NCBI GenBank assembly: GCA_019749945.1
Contig: JAIEPF010000001.1
Coordinates: forward strand, 62,001 to 126,000
From: Burkholderiales bacterium
Lineage (GTDB): Bacteria; Pseudomonadota; Gammaproteobacteria; Burkholderiales; SG8-41
Length of the DNA stretch: 64,000 bases
Direction of reading: 5' to 3'
In this document: positions 1-9,031 of the stretch, one piece after another
Position numbering within the stretch: position 1 is the stretch's first letter
Layout: each line of letters starts with the position of its first letter
Position numbers and translations under genes: made by a program
The notes under the pieces: model-generated
Told to the model about the DNA's origin: nothing
What the model saw: the letters and a program-made list of their open reading frames with translations, nothing else
The model's database searches: none

Positions 1-862
1 GGAAGCCCCGGTCCATCAACAGGCGGGCGACACGCGCCGCGCTGGCTTCGTTGGGTCAACTGCAATAAACCACCACATCGCGGTCGGGAAGAATGTCGGG
101 CAGCGCAGCGGCAACATCGGCCATGTCCACGGCAACCGCACCCGGTATGCGCCGGGGATCCAGCCTGCGCATGGCATCCGAGCGCACATCGACCACCACC
201 GGCGGTATTTCCCCGCGCAGCAATTCCCGCAACTCCTGGACCGTGATCCGCGCCGCCCGCAGCATGCGCAGAAAGGTATAACGCTGCACCGCCTTGATGC
301 CCGCATAAAGCACAAGCAGCGCACCCAGCGTCAGCAGCGCGCCGGAACCGAGTTCGGTCAAGCGCTCCAGCGCCCATTCGACCTCGGTATGAAATGCAGC
401 GCCGAGCGCCACAGGCAGCGCAATCCACAGCACGGCGCCGAGGGTGCTGAACAGCAGGAAGGACGGCAGCCCGAGCCGCATCGCGCCGGCCAATGGCGGC
501 GCAACGGTCGCGAATCCCGGAATGTATTTGGCGACAATCAGCGACGGCGCACCCCAGCGCTCGAAGATGGATTCGGTCTGCTTGACGCAGGAATCCGGCT
601 CGATCGAAATCCGGCACAGCGTGCGCAGTACACGATGGCCGTACCGCTTGCCGGCGAAATACCAGGGGATATCGCCGGCCAGCGTCGCCACCAGCGCGGT
701 CAGCAGCACTGCGGTGTAGGCAAACTCCCCCTGCGCCGCCAGTGCGCCCGCGACCACCAGCATCGGCACCGCCGGCACGGGAATGCCCGCCTGTGTCAAC
801 AGGACGTTGGCAAAAACAATCAAGAGACCGTGCTGTGCCAGCAGGCCGGTGATTTCTTCCAT
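1..862 (-). CDS. DedA family membrane protein fused to rhodanese domain, in-frame TGA (probable selenoprotein), 3' partial
   Basis: This is a DedA/VTT-type inner-membrane protein with a C-terminal rhodanese (sulfurtransferase) domain, a known fusion. The first ~200 residues are hydrophobic and show DedA patterns (QAGIPVPAVP near residue 25, then AGDIPWYFAGKRYG and FATVAPPLAGAM). The rhodanese part starts near residue 215 (VVDVRSDAMRRLDPRRIPGA). At 56-58 the frame meets TGA inside the active-site loop: VVYCS, TGA, then PNEASAARVARLLMD, still in frame to the window edge. From memory, relatives carry Cys at this point, so I read the TGA as a likely selenocysteine codon. A Cys-to-stop mutation is the alternative. 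I chose the ATG at 862 because MEEITGLL is a typical DedA beginning; an ATG 15 codons upstream adds nothing recognisable. The true 3' end lies outside the window. Confidence 0.8.
23..58 (-). promoter_or_regulatory. SECIS-like hairpin after the TGA of the DedA-rhodanese gene
   Basis: Reading leftwards from the TGA (58-56), 13 nt are followed by GCG-C-GGCG, loop CGUGU, then CGCC-CGC. This gives 4 bp plus 3 bp with a bulged C on the 5' side and a GU in the loop about 23 nt after the TGA. A GU-containing apical loop and a bulged 5' nucleotide are known features of the E. coli fdhF SECIS. GC-rich DNA folds easily, so this is supportive only. Confidence 0.45.
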
Positions 863-984
863 GATGGGCTGATCGCCTTTGTGTCGATACGGAACTGCGC
901 GGATCAAAGTGTAGCCGGAATGCGCCGGTTGCGGACCTGAATCACGACATCATCGCCTCCGCAACGGCAATTCCGGCGCCGCAT

Positions 985-1767
985 TCAATCAAAACGCCAG
1001 GCATCCATGCCGATCACGCCATAGGTGTAGCCGCGGTGGATGTGCTGCGGCGGCACGCCGGGCGTGCCTGCACCATAAGCCGCGAACAGCGGCAGCAGAT
1101 GTTCTTCCGTCGGATGGTTGCGCGCCGCCTGCGGCGCCAGCCGGCGATAGTCGAGCAGATCCGCGGTGCGTCCCGCCGCGATCGTTTCCGCCAGCCAGTC
1201 ATCAAAGGTACTGACCCAGTCCGGCGGCGGCGAGTCGTAGCGATGTTTGCCGAATTCACGAAGATTGTGGGTTGCACTGCCGGAGCCGATGATCAGCACA
1301 CCCTCGTCGCGCAAGGGCCGCAGGGCCCCGCCCAGTTTGAAGTGATGCGCAGGACCGAGCCGGGTCTGCACGGCGACCTGCGCCACCGGGATATCGGCAG
1401 CGGGATACATCAGCATCAGCGGCACCCAGGCACCGTGGTCAAGGCCGCGATCCGGCGCCGCGTCTGCGGCCAGACCGGCGACAGCGAGCAATTGCACCGC
1501 CTGTTGCGCGAGCTGAGGCGCGCCCGGCGCCGGATAACGCATCCGGTACAGCGCCTCCGGGAAGCCGTAAAAATCATGAACGGTTTCCGGCTGCGGCGCG
1601 GTGCTGACCGCAGGCGCTGCGGTTTCCCAGTGCGCCGACACCACGAGTATCGCCCTGGGCCGATCGAGCCCGGCGCCGAGCCGCGCGAGAAAATCGCGCG
1701 TCGGCCCCGGCTCCAGCGCCAGCGTCGGCGCGCCATGCGAAATAAATAATGCCGGCTGGCGTGTCAT
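985..1767 (-). CDS. DODA-type extradiol aromatic ring-opening dioxygenase (YgiD/LigB superfamily)
   Basis: A 260-residue member of the 4,5-DOPA dioxygenase extradiol family, non-haem metal enzymes that cleave catechol rings. Family histidines are visible in FISHGAPTLALE near the start, in VVSAHWET, in HDFYGFPEALYRMRYPAPG, in LDHGAWVPLMLMYP and in SGSATHNLREF. The length matches YgiD-like proteins (about 260). I start at the internal ATG so that the protein begins MTRQPALFISHG, as in relatives. It is the last gene of a leftward run with DoxX, FMN reductase and pirin genes, which suggests a role in handling quinones or catechols. The substrate cannot be read from sequence. Confidence 0.85.
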   Translation of the reverse strand: MTRQPALFISHGAPTLALEPGPTRDFLARLGAGLDRPRAILVVSAHWETAAPAVSTAPQPETVHDFYGFPEALYRMRYPAPGAPQLAQQAVQLLAVAGLAADAAPDRGLDHGAWVPLMLMYPAADIPVAQVAVQTRLGPAHHFKLGGALRPLRDEGVLIIGSGSATHNLREFGKHRYDSPPPDWVSTFDDWLAETIAAGRTADLLDYRRLAPQAARNHPTEEHLLPLFAAYGAGTPGVPPQHIHRGYTYGVIGMDAWRFD

Positions 1768-1797
1768 GACATCAATCCCTTTGCGTCTCATCGTTTG

Positions 1798-2220
1798 TCA
1801 GACCGCGCGCGCCACGGACGGCAGGGCACGGCGGGCGGACAGCGCATACGCGCCATCACCCAGCAGAAATTGCACCAGCGCCGCCGCGGCAAGGAACACC
1901 GGGTATTCCCAGCCGCCGCCCTGGGCGCTGAACACCCAGCCGTTGGGCAGATGCACCCAGGCGGCGCCGAGCAGCAGCGGCAGCGTGGCGAGCGCCACCC
2001 AGCGTGTCGCGAAACCGGCGATCAGCAACACGCCGGCGCCGAGTTCGGCGGCAATCGTGACATAGGCGAGCGCGCCGGGAAAGCCGACGGATTCGAAAAA
2101 CTGCACCGTGCCCGGCACGGTAAAGACCACGACCTTGAGCAGGCCGTGGGCGAGGAACATCAGGCCGAGCGCGAGGCGCAGCACGAGCGCGGCATAGGGT
2201 GCGGTGTGTTGCTGGATCAT
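1798..2220 (-). CDS. DoxX family integral membrane protein
   Basis: A 140-residue protein with four predicted membrane segments and the DoxX pattern (ALVLRLALGLMFLAHGLLKV at the N-terminus, VGFPGALAYVTIAAELGAGVLL in the middle, then a GGGWEYPVFLAAAALVQFLLG segment). DoxX-like proteins include the quinone-linked DoxD/DoxA subunits and E. coli YqjF, which responds to aromatic quinols. It lies between FMN reductase and DODA-type dioxygenase genes on the same strand. RBS-like GGAG precedes the ATG. The exact biochemical role is unknown. Confidence 0.85.
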   Translation of the reverse strand: MIQQHTAPYAALVLRLALGLMFLAHGLLKVVVFTVPGTVQFFESVGFPGALAYVTIAAELGAGVLLIAGFATRWVALATLPLLLGAAWVHLPNGWVFSAQGGGWEYPVFLAAAALVQFLLGDGAYALSARRALPSVARAV

Positions 2221-2294
2221 GGCGAAACTCCTTGGTTATCAATGTCTGCATTGCAGGCCGCAGCGCAGTTGCGCCGCGGTCCGGGTTACCCGGT

Positions 2295-2846
2295 TCAGGC
2301 GGTATGTTTTTTGACCCAAGCCGCGTACCGGTCAATCCAGCCCTGCAGGAAGTCGCGGCTGTCCTTCCCGATGCCGCCGTCGGCGTCGAACAGGCCGTCC
2401 TTCGCCTGCAGGAACACTTCCGGCTGGCCCAGCGTGGGCACATCGAGATAGGCGAGGATGTTGCGCAGGTGCTGCTGCGCCAGCGCGGTGCCGATGGCGC
2501 CGACCGAGATGCCCAGCACGCCTGCGGGTTTGCCGCCCCAGACGCTCTGGCCCCAGGGGCGCGAGGCATGGTCGATCGCGTTTTTCAGCACGCCGGGAAT
2601 CGAACGGTTGTACTCCGGCGTCAGGAACAGCAGCCCATCGGCTTCCTTGATCTCCTGGCGCAGACGGGCCACCGCAGCGGCAGGCTTGCCGTCGTCGTCC
2701 TGGTTGTAGAGCGGCAGGTCGTCGATGCGCACCGTCCTGAATCTGAATTCCGGCGGCGCCAGCCTCGCCAGCGCATCCGCCAGCTTCTGGTTGAGCGAAT
2801 CCTTGCGGATGCTGCCGACGATCACGGCAATCTTGTACTGTTTCAT
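2295..2846 (-). CDS. NADPH-dependent FMN reductase / NAD(P)H:quinone reductase
   Basis: A 183-residue flavodoxin-fold reductase of the NADPH-dependent FMN reductase family, to which ChrR/YieF-type quinone reductases belong. The FMN phosphate loop GSIRKDSLNQKLA sits at residues ~11-23, and the flavin-binding motif LTPEYNRSIPGVLKNAIDH at ~75-93. GKPAGVLGISVGAIGTALAQQHLR completes the fold. A two-electron quinone reductase would fit its neighbours pirin, DoxX and a ring-cleaving dioxygenase. An AAGGAAAT-type RBS lies just upstream of the ATG. Confidence 0.85.
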   Translation of the reverse strand: MKQYKIAVIVGSIRKDSLNQKLADALARLAPPEFRFRTVRIDDLPLYNQDDDGKPAAAVARLRQEIKEADGLLFLTPEYNRSIPGVLKNAIDHASRPWGQSVWGGKPAGVLGISVGAIGTALAQQHLRNILAYLDVPTLGQPEVFLQAKDGLFDADGGIGKDSRDFLQGWIDRYAAWVKKHTA

Positions 2847-2887
2847 GGCATTTCCTTTCGTGGTCTGGATGGATTCATCTTCAAAGG

Positions 2888-3583
2888 TCAGGGCAGGTCG
2901 AATACCAGCACTTCGGCGCCGTCGCCCTGCGCAATCGCGATCCCGCCGGCGCCGGTCTTCAGGGCGTCGCCGGCGCGCAGGCGCTGGCCGTTGACGGTGA
3001 CGCTGCCGCGGGCGACGTGCACGTAGCCGCGGCGTCCGGCCGCGATGTCGTGCGCAGCCCGCTCAGCGCCGTCAAACAGGCCGGCGTAAAGAAAAGCGTC
3101 CTGGTTCATGCTCACCGAACCGTCGCGCCCGTCGGGAGAAGCAATCAGGCGCAGGCACCCGCGCTTTTCTGCGGCGGAAAAATGCTTCTGCTCGTACGAC
3201 GGCTTGATGCCGGTGAACTTCGGCTCGATCCAGATCTGCAGGAAATGCGTCACGCCCGACTTGTTGTGGTTGAACTCGGAATGGCGCACACCCGTGCCGG
3301 CGCTCATGCGCTGCACATCACCGGGCACAATCGACGAACCGTTACCCATCGAATCTTCATGACCAAGGCTGCCTTCCAGCACATAGCTGATGATTTCCAT
3401 GTCGCGGTGGCCGTGCGTGCCGAAACCCGAGCCGGCCTGCACGCGGTCTTCGTTGATGACGCGCAGCGGGCCATAACCCATGTGTTCCGGGTCGTGGTAA
3501 TTCGCGAAGGAAAAGCTGTGATACGAATCCAGCCAGCCGTGGTTGGCATGGCCGCGGTCTTCACTTTTGCGCAGGGTCAGCAT
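2888..3583 (-). CDS. Pirin family protein (YhaK-like bicupin)
   Basis: A bicupin of the pirin family, 231 residues from the chosen start. The metal-binding cupin motif reads GFGTHGHRDMEIISYVLEG, followed by GVRHSEFNHN; E. coli YhaK and human pirin use equivalent His/Glu residues, and pirins such as YhiW have quercetinase activity. I chose the ATG at 3583 because AAGGAG lies 5 nt upstream and the protein then begins MLTLRKSEDRGHANHGWLDS, as in relatives. A longer frame upstream adds 34 residues of no homology. It is the first gene of a leftward set and is divergent from the LysR gene. Confidence 0.88.
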   Translation of the reverse strand: MLTLRKSEDRGHANHGWLDSYHSFSFANYHDPEHMGYGPLRVINEDRVQAGSGFGTHGHRDMEIISYVLEGSLGHEDSMGNGSSIVPGDVQRMSAGTGVRHSEFNHNKSGVTHFLQIWIEPKFTGIKPSYEQKHFSAAEKRGCLRLIASPDGRDGSVSMNQDAFLYAGLFDGAERAAHDIAAGRRGYVHVARGSVTVNGQRLRAGDALKTGAGGIAIAQGDGAEVLVFDLP

Positions 3584-3773
3584 GCTTGCTCCTTGTTTGC
3601 TTGCGTTGATCAGCTGTTGCATGAAACGCATTCTGGGAGCACCGGCCGGCACTTGATAGCGAAAGTATTTGACCTTATCAGTCAAATTTTATGAACTATA
3701 TTTACATTTAAAAACAATATGTTATATTATTAAATAGGAATTTATTATTTAACTAAATCAGGATGGGCCGGAA
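3584..3773. promoter_or_regulatory. AT-rich divergent promoter region between pirin and LysR genes
   Basis: Positions ~3680-3765 are strikingly AT-rich (runs such as ATTATTAAATAGG and TTTATTATTTAAC) in an otherwise ~63% GC window. LysR regulators usually bind such divergent spacers to control both directions. I cannot pick out a single certain -35/-10 pair. Confidence 0.55.
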
Positions 3774-4709
3774 TTGAGACTCTCCCTTGACGCCTTGCTG
3801 GTCATCGACGCCATCGACCGCAAGGGCAGCTTCGCCGCCGCCGCGCATGAACTGCATCGCGTACCTTCGGCCGTCACCTACACCGTGCAGAAGCTCGAGG
3901 AAGACCTCGACGTACTGCTGTTCGACCGTCGCGGCCATCGCGCCAAACTCACGCCCGCAGGACATGAACTGCTGAACGAAGGCCGCCACCTGCTGCATGC
4001 CGCCGGCGACCTTGAAGCGCGCGTCAAACGCATCGCGACCGGCTGGGAGGCGGAACTGCGCATCGCCTGCGACGGCCTGATCCCCTCCGCCGTCATGCTC
4101 GATCTCGCGCAGGATTTCCATGCCCAGACCACCAGCACGCGCCTGCGTTTTTCCACGGAAGTGCTGGGCGGCTGCTGGGATGCGCTGATATCGGGCCGCG
4201 CCGACCTCGTCATCGGCGCCTCGGGCGACGGCCCTTCGGGCGGCGGCTACCAGACACGGCCGCTGGGAGAAATCGACTGGGTATTCGCCATCGCGCCGAC
4301 TCACCCGCTGGCGGCAGCCGCCGAACCGCTGACCCGCGACGACATCCTCAAACATCGCGCAATCACCGTCGCCGACAGCTCGCGCAACCTGCCGCCGCGC
4401 ACCACCGGCCTGCTGTCGGGACAGGATACGCTGACGGTATCCGACACCGCCGCCAAGCTGCGCGCGCAGGTCATGGGTCTCGGTGTCGGTTACCTGCCGC
4501 AATGCCTGGCTGCGGTCGCGGCCGCCAAAGGTGAACTGGTGATCCGCCGCACCGAGGAACCCAAGATCAGCCAGATGCTGTACCTGGCGTGGCGCACCGC
4601 GCACCGCGGCAAGGCCCTGAAGTGGTTTGTCGAACAGGTCAGCGCCAGAGGCTGGCTGGAGCGCGCCTTGCAGACTTGCGCCGCAGAACAGTCGCGCTCA
4701 GTGTCCTGA
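3774..4709 (+). CDS. LysR family transcriptional regulator
   Basis: A 311-residue LysR-type regulator. The N-terminal winged HTH (LDALLVIDAIDRKGSFAAAAHELHRVPSAVTYTVQKLEEDL, residues ~5-45) is followed by a LysR substrate domain with a family-typical LPQCLAAVAAAKGEL segment. The start is a TTG preceded by a purine-rich stretch. It is divergent from the pirin/FMN reductase/DoxX/DODA genes, which it most likely controls. By analogy E. coli YhaJ, a LysR regulator next to pirin gene yhaK, activates DoxX-like yqjF in response to aromatic quinols. The 3' end overlaps the convergent RND pump gene by 12 nt. Confidence 0.88.
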   Translation: MRLSLDALLVIDAIDRKGSFAAAAHELHRVPSAVTYTVQKLEEDLDVLLFDRRGHRAKLTPAGHELLNEGRHLLHAAGDLEARVKRIATGWEAELRIACDGLIPSAVMLDLAQDFHAQTTSTRLRFSTEVLGGCWDALISGRADLVIGASGDGPSGGGYQTRPLGEIDWVFAIAPTHPLAAAAEPLTRDDILKHRAITVADSSRNLPPRTTGLLSGQDTLTVSDTAAKLRAQVMGLGVGYLPQCLAAVAAAKGELVIRRTEEPKISQMLYLAWRTAHRGKALKWFVEQVSARGWLERALQTCAAEQSRSVS

Positions 4710-7700
4710 AACCGGGGCCGGAGTGCCCTGCGCATCCAGCACCTTGCGCTCACCGACAATGTAGGTGTAGGCCACCGGAATCACGAACAGCGTGAACAGC
4801 GTGCCGAAGCTCATGCCGCCGACAATCACCCAGCCGATGGCGGAGCGCGACTCGGCGCCGGCGCCGACTGCCGTCGCCAGCGGCACCGCGCCCAGCACGG
4901 TGGCCAGCGTGGTCATCAGGATCGGCCGCAGCCGCAGCGCACAGGCCTCGACCAGCGCCTCGACTTTTTCGCGGCCCTGATCGCGCAGCTGGTTGGCGAA
5001 TTCGACGATCAGGATGCCGTTTTTGGTGATCAGTCCGATCAGCATCACCAGCCCGATCTGGCTGTAGACATTGAGCGTGCCTCCCGTGAGTTTCATGACC
5101 AGCAGCGCGCCGGTCACCGCCAGCGGCACGGTGAGCATGATCACCAGCGGGCCGCGGAAACTTTCGAACTGCGCCGCGAGTACCAGATAGATGAAGGCCA
5201 GCGCCAGAACGAAGATCAGGTAGAGCTGCTTGCCGGATTCGCGGAATTCGCGCGACTGGCCGTCGAGCGAGGTCTGGTACTCCGGCGTCAGCACCTCGGC
5301 GGCGGCCCGCTCCATGAAACCCAGCCCTTCGGACAGGGAGTAACCGGGCGTGATGTTGGCGGAGATGATCGCCGCGCGCAGCCGGTTGAAATGATTCAGT
5401 TCCTTGGGCGCCACGGTTTCCCGCACCGTGACCAGGTTCGACAGCTGGGTGGTGCTGCCGGTCGCGCCGCGCACGTAAATCGAGGTCAGGTCGGTGGGCT
5501 GGCGCCGGTCCTTGTCCTCGAGCTTGACGATGACATCGTACTGCTTGCCTTCACGCTTGAACCGCGTCACCTGACGGCCGCCCAGCAGCGTCTCCAGGGT
5601 GCGGCCGATGGTTTCGATCTGGATGCCCAGCGCCGCGGCTTTTTCGCGGTCGATGTCCACCGACAACTGGGGTTTGTTCAGCTTCAGGTCGCTGTCGATG
5701 TTGGTCAGCGCGGGGGAAGTGCGTGCCTTCGCAATCAGCGCGTTGACCGTGCGATCGAGCTCGGCGTATGAATTGCCCTGCACCACAAACTGCAGCGGCG
5801 GGTTGCGGAAACTCTGGCCGAGCGAAGGCGGGTTCACCGGAAAGGCCAGCACGCCGGGCATGGTGGCAAACATTTTCGGCGCAATCGACGCGGTGACCGC
5901 CTGCGTCGAACGCCGGCGATCCTCCCAGTCCGCCAGGCGCACGAAGGACAGCGCAAAATTCACCGGGTTCGGGCGCTCCAGACCCGGTGCGACGACCACA
6001 AAATAGGAATTGATCTCCGGCACTTCACTGTAGATTTTTTCCCAGATCCTCGCGTAATCATCCATGTATTCCTTGGTCGCGCCCTCCGGCCCCGACATCA
6101 CGCCGAGGAAAAAGCCGCGGTCCTCCAGCGGCGACAGCTCCGACTTGATGGTCAGGAACAGCGCGCCGCCGCCGACGGCCACCGCCGCAAACGCGGCCAC
6201 CACGTGCAGGCGGTGCGCCAGACTCCAGCGCAGCCAGCGTTCGTAACCGGATGACATCGCCGTGAAAAACCGCTCCAGCGTGTTGTACATGCGGCCGTGC
6301 GAGGATTCATGCCGCAGCAGCTTCGAACACATCATCGGCGTCAGCGTCAGCGCGACAAAACCCGACACCACCACGGCGGAGGCCACGGTCAGCGCGAATT
6401 CGAGAAAGAGGCGTCCGGTATTGCCGGTGGAAAACGCCAGCGGCGCAAACACCGCGGCCAGCGTCACCGTCATCGCCACCACGGCAAAGGCGATTTCACG
6501 GCCGCCTTTCAGCGCGGCCTCGACCGGTTTCATGCCGTCCTCGATGTGGCGGTGGATGTTTTCCAGCACCACGATCGCGTCATCGACCACCAGGCCGACC
6601 GCCAGCACGATGCCGAGCAGGGTCAGCACGTTGATCGAAAAACCCATGATCCAGATCAGGAAGCAGGCGCCGATCAGCGATACCGGGATGGTCACGAACG
6701 GAATCAGCGTCGCCCGCACCGAACGCAGGAACAGGAAAATCACCAGCACCACCAGCACCAGCGCCTCACCCATCACCGTGTAGACGGAAGTGATGGATTT
6801 TTCGATGAACACCGAAGTATCGAAGGCCACCGCGATCTGCATGCCTGCAGGCAGCGCCGCGGCAAGTTTCGGGATCTCCTTTTTCACCGCCTGCGCCACC
6901 GCCAGCGTGTTGGCGGTGGACTGCTTGACGATGCCCAGACCGACGGCGGCGTTGCCGTTGACGCGCAGGATGTTGCGCTCGTCGGCCGCCCCAAGTTCGG
7001 CGCGGCCCAGATCACGCAGCCGCACCGGATAACCCTTCACCTCGCGCACGATCAGCTGGTTGAACTGTTCCGGCGTGCGCAAATCGGTTTCCGACAACAC
7101 CGTGAATTCACGCTGGCTGCTTTCGATGCGCCCGGAAGGCACTTCGATGTTCTGCCGGCGCAGGGCATCTTCCACATCCTGCGGCGTCAGCGCGTAGGCG
7201 GCCAGCCGTTCACGGTCGAGCCAGATGCGCATCGCGTAGCGGCGTTCACCGCCGATGATCACCGAGGCCACGCCGGGCAGCGTTTTCAGCCGGTCGGCGA
7301 CATAACGGTCGGCATAGTCGGAAATCTCCAGCGCGCCATGACGGTCGGAAAAAAGCCGCAACCACATGATCGCCTGGGCATCGGCCTCGACCTTGGCGAT
7401 GATCGGCTCATCCACCTCATCGGGCAGGCGGCCGCGCGCGCGCGACACCCGGTCGCGCACGTCGTTGGCGGCAAGGTCGGGATCACGGTCGTTGGTGAAC
7501 TCGACGGTGATCTGGCTGACTTCCTCGCGACTGACCGATTTCAGCGTCTTCACGCCCTCGATGCCGGAAATGCTGTCTTCCAGCGGCTGCGTCACCTGCG
7601 ACTCGATCACCTGCGGGCTGGCTCCGGTGTACACCGTCCTTACCGACACCACCGGCGCGTCGATTTTCGGGTACTCGCGCACCGTCAGCCGGTCAAAGGA

Positions 7701-7781
7701 AATGATGCCGATCAGCACGATCAGCAGGCTCATCACCGTGGCCAGCACGGGACGTTTGACGGAAAGTTCGGGCAGGAACAT
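4698..7781 (-). CDS. RND multidrug efflux permease (HAE-1/AcrB-like)
   Basis: A 1027-residue inner-membrane proton/drug antiporter, the usual length for HAE-1 pumps. It begins FLPELSVKRPVLATVMSLLIVLIG (TM1), followed by the porter-domain segment VSVRTVYTGASPQVIESQV. The proton-relay aspartates are seen in GLVVDDAIVVLENIHRHIEDG (TM4) and the lysine in GLITKNGILIVEFANQL (TM10). I chose the start 14 codons inside the longest frame to match the family N-terminus. It lies downstream of its adaptor gene, separated by a palindromic repeat. No outer-membrane TolC-type gene is present, so it may use one encoded elsewhere. Substrates are unknown. Confidence 0.93.
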   Translation of the reverse strand: MFLPELSVKRPVLATVMSLLIVLIGIISFDRLTVREYPKIDAPVVSVRTVYTGASPQVIESQVTQPLEDSISGIEGVKTLKSVSREEVSQITVEFTNDRDPDLAANDVRDRVSRARGRLPDEVDEPIIAKVEADAQAIMWLRLFSDRHGALEISDYADRYVADRLKTLPGVASVIIGGERRYAMRIWLDRERLAAYALTPQDVEDALRRQNIEVPSGRIESSQREFTVLSETDLRTPEQFNQLIVREVKGYPVRLRDLGRAELGAADERNILRVNGNAAVGLGIVKQSTANTLAVAQAVKKEIPKLAAALPAGMQIAVAFDTSVFIEKSITSVYTVMGEALVLVVLVIFLFLRSVRATLIPFVTIPVSLIGACFLIWIMGFSINVLTLLGIVLAVGLVVDDAIVVLENIHRHIEDGMKPVEAALKGGREIAFAVVAMTVTLAAVFAPLAFSTGNTGRLFLEFALTVASAVVVSGFVALTLTPMMCSKLLRHESSHGRMYNTLERFFTAMSSGYERWLRWSLAHRLHVVAAFAAVAVGGGALFLTIKSELSPLEDRGFFLGVMSGPEGATKEYMDDYARIWEKIYSEVPEINSYFVVVAPGLERPNPVNFALSFVRLADWEDRRRSTQAVTASIAPKMFATMPGVLAFPVNPPSLGQSFRNPPLQFVVQGNSYAELDRTVNALIAKARTSPALTNIDSDLKLNKPQLSVDIDREKAAALGIQIETIGRTLETLLGGRQVTRFKREGKQYDVIVKLEDKDRRQPTDLTSIYVRGATGSTTQLSNLVTVRETVAPKELNHFNRLRAAIISANITPGYSLSEGLGFMERAAAEVLTPEYQTSLDGQSREFRESGKQLYLIFVLALAFIYLVLAAQFESFRGPLVIMLTVPLAVTGALLVMKLTGGTLNVYSQIGLVMLIGLITKNGILIVEFANQLRDQGREKVEALVEACALRLRPILMTTLATVLGAVPLATAVGAGAESRSAIGWVIVGGMSFGTLFTLFVIPVAYTYIVGERKVLDAQGTPAPVSGH

Positions 7782-7826
7782 GTTAAGAGCGCCTGACAAA
7801 ATGACCGCGGGGCCAGGTTGCAAGAC

Positions 7827-7913
7827 CCATCCCCACCCTATCCCTCCCCTTGAAGGGGAGGGAACTCCGCGGTGACTCCTTCCCCTTCAGGGGGAAGGTT
7901 GGGATGGGGGTGG
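7827..7913. repeat. Nested palindromic intergenic repeat
   Basis: Outer arms CCATCCCCACCC and GGGATGGGGGTGG flank two smaller palindromes, TCCCTCCCCTT-G-AAGGGGAGGGA (7841-7863) and CTTCCCC-TTCA-GGGGGAAG. It lies between the adaptor and pump genes. Similar CCCTCTCC-type elements are common between betaproteobacterial genes; a shorter relative occurs near 44250. Confidence 0.75.
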
Positions 7914-7951
7914 TTGCTGCCATTCATTCGACCAACATCTTGTTAGAGGTT

Positions 7952-9031
7952 CTAGGGCTTCGCTGCCGGCGGTTTCTCCGCCATCACGGTGACCGCGGCG
8001 CCGTCCTGCAGCTTCAGCTGGCCGTCGGCGACGATGACCTGCCCTTCCTCCAACCCGGACAGGATCTCGACTTCACCGGGACGGCGCAGGCCGATTTCAA
8101 CCCTGGTCGACACCGCCCTGCCGTCAATGATGCGAAACACAAAACGCTCGGCGCCGCGCGGCACCAGCGCCTGCTCCGGCACCAGCAGCGCATTGTCACG
8201 CTGCGCCAGCGTGAGGTTCACGCGGGCAAACATGCCCGGCTTCAGGCGCACGCCCGGATTGGGCAGGCGCGCGCGGATCAGCACCGTGCGCGTCGCCTCA
8301 TCGACCGAAGGTTCGATGGCGTAGATCGTGCCGCTGAACGCCTCACCGGGATAGGCGTCCACCGTCACCGCCAGCGCCTGGCCGACGCGGATCTTGCTCA
8401 GGTACAGTTCCGGCACGCGGAAATCAATTTTCAGGACGCCGATGCCTTCCAGCCGCGCCACATCCTGCCCGGCCTTGGCATAAGCGCCGGGGCTGACCTG
8501 GCGCAGGCCGGTCACCCCTTCAAACGGCGCACGGACCACGCTTTTCGCCAGCTTGGCCTTGATCTCGGCTTCACGCGCATTGGTCTGATTGAGGTTTTCA
8601 CGGGCCTCATCCAGCGCCTGGGCGCTGATGAATTTTTTCTCGAACAGTTCTTCGGAGCGTTTCAGCCGGCTGCGATTGAGGTTGGCAGCGGCCATGGCCG
8701 ATGCGAGTTGCGCCTCCACCTCCGATGCGTCCAGCGACACCAGCTTGTCGCCCTTGCGCACCACCTGGCCTTCCTGAAAATGGATGGCCTCGATGCGGCC
8801 GTCGATTTCGGGTCTGATCATCACCGACTCGTTGGCGATCAGCGTGCCCACCGCACTGACCCTGTCGGTCACCGTATCCCTGCGCACCTGCGCCGCCTTC
8901 ACCGGCAGGGTGCGCGCAGGACCGGCCGCGGATTTCGCCGCCGGGAGTTGCGGTTTGGAAAAATGCCGCCAAGCGAGGCCTGCGGCGACCAGCAAGGCGA
9001 CCGCCAGCGCAAGATAAACAATGCGTTTCAT
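7952..9031 (-). CDS. RND efflux periplasmic adaptor (membrane fusion protein)
   Basis: A 359-residue HlyD/AcrA-type adaptor that bridges the RND pump to an outer-membrane channel. An N-terminal membrane anchor (RIVYLALAVALLVAAGLAW) lacks a lipobox cysteine. It is followed by a barrel-sandwich half (VSAVGTLIANESVMIRPEIDGRIEAI), an alpha-hairpin, and SVVRAPFEGVTGLRQVSPGAYAKAGQ, the classic adaptor signature. The C-terminal beta barrel runs to ~350. I chose the ATG at 9031 so the protein begins at the signal anchor. The pump gene follows 170 nt downstream, so the two probably form one operon. Confidence 0.92.
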   Translation of the reverse strand: MKRIVYLALAVALLVAAGLAWRHFSKPQLPAAKSAAGPARTLPVKAAQVRRDTVTDRVSAVGTLIANESVMIRPEIDGRIEAIHFQEGQVVRKGDKLVSLDASEVEAQLASAMAAANLNRSRLKRSEELFEKKFISAQALDEARENLNQTNAREAEIKAKLAKSVVRAPFEGVTGLRQVSPGAYAKAGQDVARLEGIGVLKIDFRVPELYLSKIRVGQALAVTVDAYPGEAFSGTIYAIEPSVDEATRTVLIRARLPNPGVRLKPGMFARVNLTLAQRDNALLVPEQALVPRGAERFVFRIIDGRAVSTRVEIGLRRPGEVEILSGLEEGQVIVADGQLKLQDGAAVTVMAEKPPAAKP

